Of a stretch of DNA of 64,000 bases, positions 58,408-64,000 are shown in pieces. Made by a program: the position numbers and the translations under genes. The notes under the pieces are model-generated. The model was given only the letters and a program-made list of their open reading frames with translations. It was not told the DNA's origin and made no database searches. Where the stretch lies: assembly GCF_041956535.1 (NCBI RefSeq), contig NW_027192198.1:1046540-1110539 (forward strand). The letters run 5' to 3'. The stretch's first letter is position 1. Every line of letters begins with the position of its first letter. This DNA comes from Calcarisporiella thermophila CBS 279.70. Lineage: Eukaryota > Calcarisporiellomycota.

Positions 58408-59384
58408 CAACTATTTATTTTTTTTATGTGTATTTGTATTGTAATCAAAAATCTTCTTGCTGTATCTATAATTGTTATCATTAAAACCCACCCGATATTT
58501 CATGAATATTTAAAGGATGTACTTCAGTCCATTGACCCTTCTGTTTTCACTTTTCTCTCATAACTGCCATCCAAACGACCGCGCCGAGTTTAATCGAAGG
58601 CATGCGATTCTAGATTATTTTTTATTCAGGTGCAGTGGCATATTTTAAGTTTGGATTCTAGTTTCTTGGTATGTGCTTTAACCAACTGTATTTGTTCATT
58701 CTAGCGTTTCTCACAATAATATATATATGCATTAGTCACTGATTCTTGTTGAAATTAAACCTAGAATTCATTCACTGCAGAATTCCTTGTAGATATTTTA
58801 AACAGAATAAAGATGCGATAGTACAGTCTGTAAGTCTGAGTAATTCCGAATATATATATATCGAACAGAATGCTTATTTTTATCGCATGTTTCATTTGCA
58901 TTAGACAAGCGGTCACCTAATTAGCAAAAAAAGATATAAAAATTGGGAATAAACAGATATACCCTAGGACCATTCAAGTATGAATTAAGCAACGAAAGCT
59001 ATAATATTATTTTTTAAAATAAACAAAAAAAAAATAAAACAGACTTTTAAGTATAAACGCAAAATAGTAGCCAGGAAGCTATAGATATACAGCTATAAAC
59101 CCCCAATAAAACTAAAAATTTTGGAATCGTCCTCAAGATCTAAGTTGCATATGCAGGGTCGTATCAAGTTCATGTTATGAAGCATCTAAAGATACATTGA
59201 ATTGAAGAGAGAAATGGGGCTGTAATTAAAGTATTTGATATTAGAGGGTTGAGTTTATTCCAAAAAGCTGAAAAATAGAGTGGTTTTGTATTAGATCAAT
59301 CATGAGGAGTTATATAAAGATCATGTAAAACTTTGGGAAAAAAAAAGGGTCGGTGCAGTTGTATGAAAAGCATTGGATATAAGC
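58408..59384. other. AT-rich intergenic region
   Basis: About 1 kb between convergent genes. Several short TA tracts and no gene seen. Confidence 0.5.
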
Positions 59385-60228
59385 TTAGTAAAGGATGAAG
59401 TAGAGAAACGTGACGGCAGTGCAAAAAGAGATAGTGAATATCGTTACAAATGGCGACAGCAGGACTGCGCTGCCAAAACAGGTGGGACAAGCATTCGCTA
59501 GAGTCCACAATAATCGTCCAGTTAGTTGTCATCATCTATGTGTGAAGGATCAAATGTCACTTACGATCAGTTCTGTCGAAGTAGGGCTCTTTATTATACA
59601 TGGCAATTTTCAATCTGTTCTCAGGAGTCAACTGCCCGGCACTTGGAACCGCGTTCGGCCCTCCTTTCGCTCCCGGATCATATAACTTTACCGTATACAA
59701 TCCCTCAAGCATGGGTGGTAGTGTACCTGACTGCCTTGTATCCCATACAACGCTGGTAATACCTGCGCTCATATTCTTTGTTACAGGATAAGTGATGGTA
59801 TTTGGCCCCACTATCTCAAAATTGAGGAATGAGGGTGTGAATACCAAATTGGTGTATCCCCACACAAAGGTGACATTGGAAGAGATAGCATAGAGCGCTG
59901 GGAAGGAAGGATTTGCAGTAGGTGTCTGCCAGATTATAACGCCGGGCGGGGAACGAGGGTCAACATAGAGGGGTTTAGAGGTAGTGGCACCAGCAGGTGC
60001 AGGAGTGGGCGGGGGTGCATTGACTGGGCCTTGCTGTGGGTTATGTGCCGGTGGGAGCTGGTTTTGGACTGGTGATGGATTTTGGGCAGGCGGGGGCTGG
60101 TTCTGGGCGGGAGGGGGTTGATTTTGGGCAGGTGGGTGATTATCCTGGTTTTCTTCTTGAGCCAGTGCCATAGTGACCAAAACCAATATTGCCACCAACC
60201 AGACCAATTCCAATAGTTGTCGCCGCAT
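59385..60228 (-). CDS. DUF7137-like secreted or membrane-anchored protein
   Basis: Two exons (59565-60228, 59385-59497) give 258 aa. A signal peptide (MRRQLLELVWLVAILVLVTMALA) precedes a Pro/Gln repeat of about 7-residue PPPAQNQ units. The conserved region has PLYVDPRSPPGVIIWQTP, SNVTFVWGYTNL, VVWDTRQSGTLPPMLEG and the cysteine pair CPTC. A C-terminal hydrophobic segment (VTIFTISFCTAVTFLYFILY) may be a TM anchor or GPI signal. The arrangement matches fungal DUF7137 proteins of unknown function; a surface location is likely. The start at 60228 is chosen because it begins the signal peptide. It is divergent from eL28. Confidence 0.75.
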
Positions 60229-60520
60229 AATGGTTCTTAATGCAATACAGCTTATTCTCTCGAAATATATATATATACAAGCTATAAATTGTAAAAATGA
60301 GAACAAAATGAAAAGAATGATGAGAAGGAGCGCGCATAAAAAAACAAGCTGTTAATAAAAGTCGTGTTTCATCGTTAGAAATGGAATAATTGAAATCTAG
60401 AAATTAAAGTACAGGAAAAGTCTGACGTCACCCCTCCTCTCAAAATTTTGTTTACAACTTCGTATCTCATGTTTTTCTTCCTCCTCCCTTTCAATTCTTT
60501 GAAATTCAATTTATATAAAC

Positions 60521-61160
60521 ATGTCGGCTGATCTCGTCTGGCAAATCATCAAGGCCAACAACTCGTTCCTTGTGAAGCGCGCTGGTGTTGAATTCTCGAG
60601 CGAGCCCGGTAATCTCAAGAACCTGAACTCGTACAAATACTCCGGACTTGCCAACGAGAAGGTAAATTTTATTTTCGATGATTTCGCAAATGAATGGGAA
60701 TTTTGGGAAATTACTAAATCGCGGGATGAGAGATGAGTGGCTTCAATCAGATGTTTATTGATGTGTCTTTTTTTTAGGTCGTCTCTATTGAGGCCAATGC
60801 TTCCGGTAAGGGGGCTGTCCTCTCCACCAAAAAGAAGGGCAAGGCCAATCATCCTTCCAAGGGTATCCAGAAGGCTCCCCTCACCAAGGGTATCCGTCGC
60901 TCTGCTCTCTCGGTCACTAACGTTGTTGCCCGCTCTGGATATCGTCCCGATTTGCACAAGGTACATATCCTTAATATAGAGCCTGTCACAAGGCTATTTT
61001 GTCGTGAATGGGTGTTTTTACTTTTTTCACATTTTCCTCTACCTAGGCTGCTCTTGCGCGTGTCTCGGCTATCTATGCTAGCCAGAAGCCAAAGAAGACT
61101 TTGCCCGCAAAGAAGGTTCGTGGAGCCCGTGCCGCCGCTGCCGCTACTAAGCAGGAATAA
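60521..61160 (+). CDS. RPL28: 60S ribosomal protein eL28
   Basis: Three exons (60521-60661, 60778-60960, 61047-61160) give 145 aa. The N-terminus [20 protein letters not shown] with [18 protein letters not shown] matches eL28, and [27 protein letters not shown] matches its C-terminal half. Introns fall after NEK and after LHK. The C-terminus is Ala/Lys-rich. It is a component of the large subunit. A TATA-like tttatataaac lies directly before the ATG. Confidence 0.95.
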
Positions 61161-61605
61161 AATAATGGATTGTACTGCTCTTGAATAAATTTCTCTTATC
61201 CATTAATTCTATCGGAATATAAGAATATGGAATCAAATTTGTTGATGGCAGGTTAGGTTAGAGAACATGATTTCTGAAGAGATTCTAAACTTGTTCCAGC
61301 AACACCACCTTCAATAGTATCATCACATTCGCGTTTGATTGAGATATGTTTTTGATTAATTCTCTCATTTCCCTCTTTACACCAGTCCACATAGTTCTAC
61401 ACTAGGATAAAACACCATAAAAAAATAAAAAAAAACTAAAAACATATTTTAGTGGATTTTCCGTTCTTTTTTCCCTCGTCTTCGTTTATAATCCCAACCC
61501 TCATCTTACACTATCCTTATTTATTTTTATATTTTTATGCCATCACATTCGTTAAACTGTTTATAGTCTTATTCATTTTGCTATATTATAAGGGTTATTC
61601 CGAAT
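61161..61605. other. Intergenic region eL28-Cdh1
   Basis: AT-rich, tandem genes on the same strand. No gene seen. Confidence 0.5.
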
Positions 61606-63207
61606 ATGCTCCACACTGAGTTTGGGCAACGTGTTCTCTCCTCTAGTTCCACAATCCCTTCCTTTGAAACTCCATTCCCTTCAACACGTTCCTTAGCAGC
61701 AGCTTCTCCCCACGCTCCTTTGAAAAACAAATATAATGCTGACCGGTAAATATCTCGTCTATGAGTTTAAATTTTTAGCGGCTTTTGTTTCAATCATCTA
61801 ATTCTTATTTTTAGCTTCATCCCGAATCGATGCAATCTCTCCACTCGTTTCCACCTCCTTGATGACAATGGAGAACCTCCCAATACGCCTTGCCCAAAAC
61901 GAACGCATTTTTCTAGTACATCTAGTAAATTTTTGAAAGATGATGGGGCCAAGCGTACATTTAACGATCTCCTACGCGCCGAGCTTTTTGGCCCTGACTT
62001 AATGCTCACTGATCTTGATGGATATAGCTCGGGCGATAGTAAACGCGGCTCCTCTTCGACCCCAAAGAAGCGCTTATTTACATATAACATGGGTTCCAAT
62101 TTTCACCAAGGGAGCTCTTTGGATGCGCCAGTTAGAGACTCGTACAGCCTGAGTCCAATAGGGATGCATAGTCAACGCTTACTCCTTATGCATTCACCTC
62201 GCGGTATTAATAACAGACGCAAGAACATACCCAAACGAGAAGCGTATAAAATACTGGATGCACCCGAGTTAAAAGACGACTTCTACTTAAGCTTACTCAA
62301 TTGGTCAGTGCGCAACGTATTGGCCGTTGGATTGGGGAGTGCCGTCTATCTCTGGGCTAAAGAAGGGGAAGTGACGAAACTCTGTGATATTGGCGAGGAG
62401 AGCAAAGCAGAAGGTGGGAAGGAAGATTTTCCTACATCTATATCATGGTCCCCTAACGGATCATATCTGGCGGTGGGAACGAATTCTGGCACGGTCCAGT
62501 TATGGGACGCGGCACAGTCGCGTCGAGTCTGCATTCTTCCTGGCCATATTGCACGAGTGGGAGCGATGACATGGTCCGATGGTGTTTTAACTACTGGCAG
62601 TCGCGATACAAGCATTCTCCATCGTGACCCTCGCGAGCACCGCCCGTATTTCCAGAAGCTTGAGCATCATTCTCAAGAAGTGTGTGGACTAAGCTGGAGC
62701 CCCGATGGAAGGTACCTTGCCTCGGGAGGTAACGATAACCTGCTATCCATAGTGGACGGGTTTCGTACAGAGCCATTGCACCGACTAGATGCACATCAGT
62801 CAGCGGTGAAAGCCCTTGCATGGCATCCACTTCAATCCGGCTTATTGGCGAGTGGAGGAGGCACCCACGATCAACGGCTTCGTTTCTGGAGTGCACAATC
62901 CGGCACGTTACTACACGAAGTCGAAACCGGTTCACAAATCTGTCAGTTGGCGTGGTCTCCCACGGGCCGTGAACTCGTTTCCACCCACGGATATTCGCAA
63001 AATCAGATTGGGGTTTGGAAATACCCCACCATGGAGCAGGTTGCTTTGCTCCAGGGCCATACGAGTCGTGTGTTGTATTTAGCGGTCTCCCCCGATGGCC
63101 GAAGTATTTGTACCGGTGCTGGTGATGAAACCTTGCGGTTTTGGCGAGTGTTTGCGGAATCTTCTCCTCGAGAGGAGGAAATGGATCTGTTCTGGCAAAT
63201 CAGATAG
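61606..63207 (+). CDS. APC/C activator Cdh1/Fzr (WD40)
   Basis: Two exons (61606-61745, 61815-63207) give 510 aa. The C-box DRFIPNR (residues 46-52), which docks on the anaphase-promoting complex, is split by the intron inside the Arg codon. A Ser/Lys-rich segment and RNIPKREAYKILDAPEL lead to seven WD40 repeats (from NWSVRNVLAVGL to about 495) that bind D-box and KEN substrates. The protein ends in the Ile-Arg tail used to bind Cdc27-type TPR subunits. The order and the LDAPEL...DDFYLSLLNWS motif favour Cdh1/Fzr over Cdc20. It targets mitotic regulators for ubiquitylation in late mitosis and G1. Confidence 0.95.
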
Positions 63208-63677
63208 AAGAACTTGGAAGCTGACGCTTGGGGCATTCCACGCGTGGTGAGGGGTTAGATGAGAGCAGCGGCTGGCTCCGTGTTTTTTCTCTATACTCTC
63301 AGTGTTATGTTTACCTATATCTCTCATTCATACATGGGCTGTCTGTTTTAATGTATTTTCATTCGAATCTATTTCATAAGGTTGGGCGTCTTTATTTCGT
63401 ATATCACTTATTGTTGGAATGGGGATAATAATTTTACCATCAGTTTTAATGTATATATTATTATTATTGTCAGGGCTGTATATCGTTCTTTATCTATTAT
63501 TTTATATATTTATCATTTAAATCGGGAATTATTTTATATAGTATTTAGTTTTAGTGGGCTAGAGAGTATTTGTATCATTTCATGCTCTCGCTTTGCTTTC
63601 CTATCTCATTGATATTTCACCCTTATCATTCATCTATTAAAGCCGTGGGATTTTTTTTTAAGCTGATATATATACAT
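63208..63677. other. Convergent 3' region, AT-rich
   Basis: Between the convergent Cdh1 and RRM-like genes; nothing else seen. Confidence 0.5.
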
Positions 63678-64000
63678 CTAGTAAACAACACTAGCACGAA
63701 TCGTGTAATCGGAGCCGTACACTCGGCTCATAAATCGAGTGTTATGCACCTTGCGTACCATCCGATACGCATCGCTCTCGCTCCCAAGTTTAATCAGGAA
63801 TTTGGAAGTTAGAGCCTTCGCCGGATTTTGTAACTTAATCACACCTGGCTCTGTGCTTTCCATAGGCGTGAATCCTACCCGGTCAACCCATTCTCTAACC
63901 TCATCTTCCCCCAGCCTTCCCGGCAAGCCGCGCAAGACCACTGCGCGACCACTTGCAGCACCTAATTCGGGCCGCGAATGTTGGGACAGGATCTTGGCCG
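63678..64000 (-). CDS. RRM-like protein, C-terminal part (cut by window edge)
   Basis: The frame is open to the right edge and ends at TAG 63678-63680. RAVVLRGLPGRLGEDEVREWV looks like the first strand and helix of an RNA-recognition fold (RNP2-like VVLRGLP). SKFLIKLGSESDAYRMVRKVHN fits the RNP1 strand and second helix. It ends in TIRASVVY. RNP1 aromatics are weak, so RNA binding is not certain. The N-terminus is beyond the window. Confidence 0.55.
   Translation of the reverse strand, partial: AKILSQHSRPELGAASGRAVVLRGLPGRLGEDEVREWVDRVGFTPMESTEPGVIKLQNPAKALTSKFLIKLGSESDAYRMVRKVHNTRFMSRVYGSDYTIRASVVY

Overview
The window is eukaryotic and almost certainly fungal. Its genes carry short GT-AG introns (about 60-110 nt), and several families are fungal in character: an Ecl1-type zinc protein, a Zn-cluster-type regulator core, a DUF7137-like surface protein and the vacuolar chaperone Vtc1. 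A class V myosin with a DIL tail, a DGAT2 and eukaryotic tRNAs fit the same picture. Intergenic DNA is AT-rich and exons are nearer balanced. The many introns, a kinesin-light-chain-like TPR array and old LINE/SINE debris suggest an early-diverging (zygomycete- or chytrid-grade) fungus. That placement is inference; no species is claimed. Exon models were built by hand from splice signals, reading frame and family knowledge.

Layout. 1-1516: 3' end of an RLE-type (R2/NeSL-like) non-LTR retrotransposon. 3034-3270: tRNA-Asp and a degenerate tRNA-like sequence. 4736-14289: a Sec7-PH Arf exchange factor, a conserved acidic-tail protein and a mucin-like single-pass membrane protein, all on the minus strand. 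16041-19040: tRNA-Lys followed by a retroposon cluster, namely a tRNA-headed SINE with 15-16 bp target-site duplications, a 5'-truncated LINE beside it, and two more decayed LINE copies. 20219-28215: a small membrane protein, a C2H2 protein with an apparent frameshift, a mitochondrial-type thioesterase, fumarylacetoacetase, PP1 catalytic subunit and tRNA-Pro. 29962-34732: DGAT2 and a gamma-glutamyltranspeptidase-family enzyme. 35609-36725: a TPR array with an inverted partial copy, and a cysteine-rich ORF. 37707-46572: myosin V, an Ecl1-like protein and a cyclopropane-synthase-type methyltransferase. 47167-52409: a DUF1365 protein divergent from that methyltransferase, and a long-chain acyl-CoA synthetase. 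53628-55752: four very small genes (ribosomal eL41, a single-TM protein, a Cox7a-like subunit, Vtc1). 56438-64000: a Zn-cluster-type regulator lacking an intact DNA-binding domain, a DUF7137-like protein, ribosomal eL28, the APC/C activator Cdh1/Fzr, and an RRM-like protein cut by the window edge.

How the genes work together. Four to five genes act on fatty acids or neutral lipid: DGAT2, the CFAS-type methyltransferase, its DUF1365 neighbour, acyl-CoA synthetase and possibly the thioesterase. The head-to-head methyltransferase/DUF1365 pair mirrors a bacterial neighbourhood and is the best candidate for an undercharacterised pathway. Vesicle and organelle traffic is represented by the Arf-GEF and myosin V, and cell-cycle control by PP1 and Cdh1.

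The most distinctive observations are at gene-structure and repeat level. An intron separates the last sense codon of eL41 from its stop codon. The transpeptidase gene has three exons of 19-21 nt and a GC-AG intron. A SINE begins exactly at the first base of a tRNA-like head, has flawless duplications, and has a LINE inserted at the same target.
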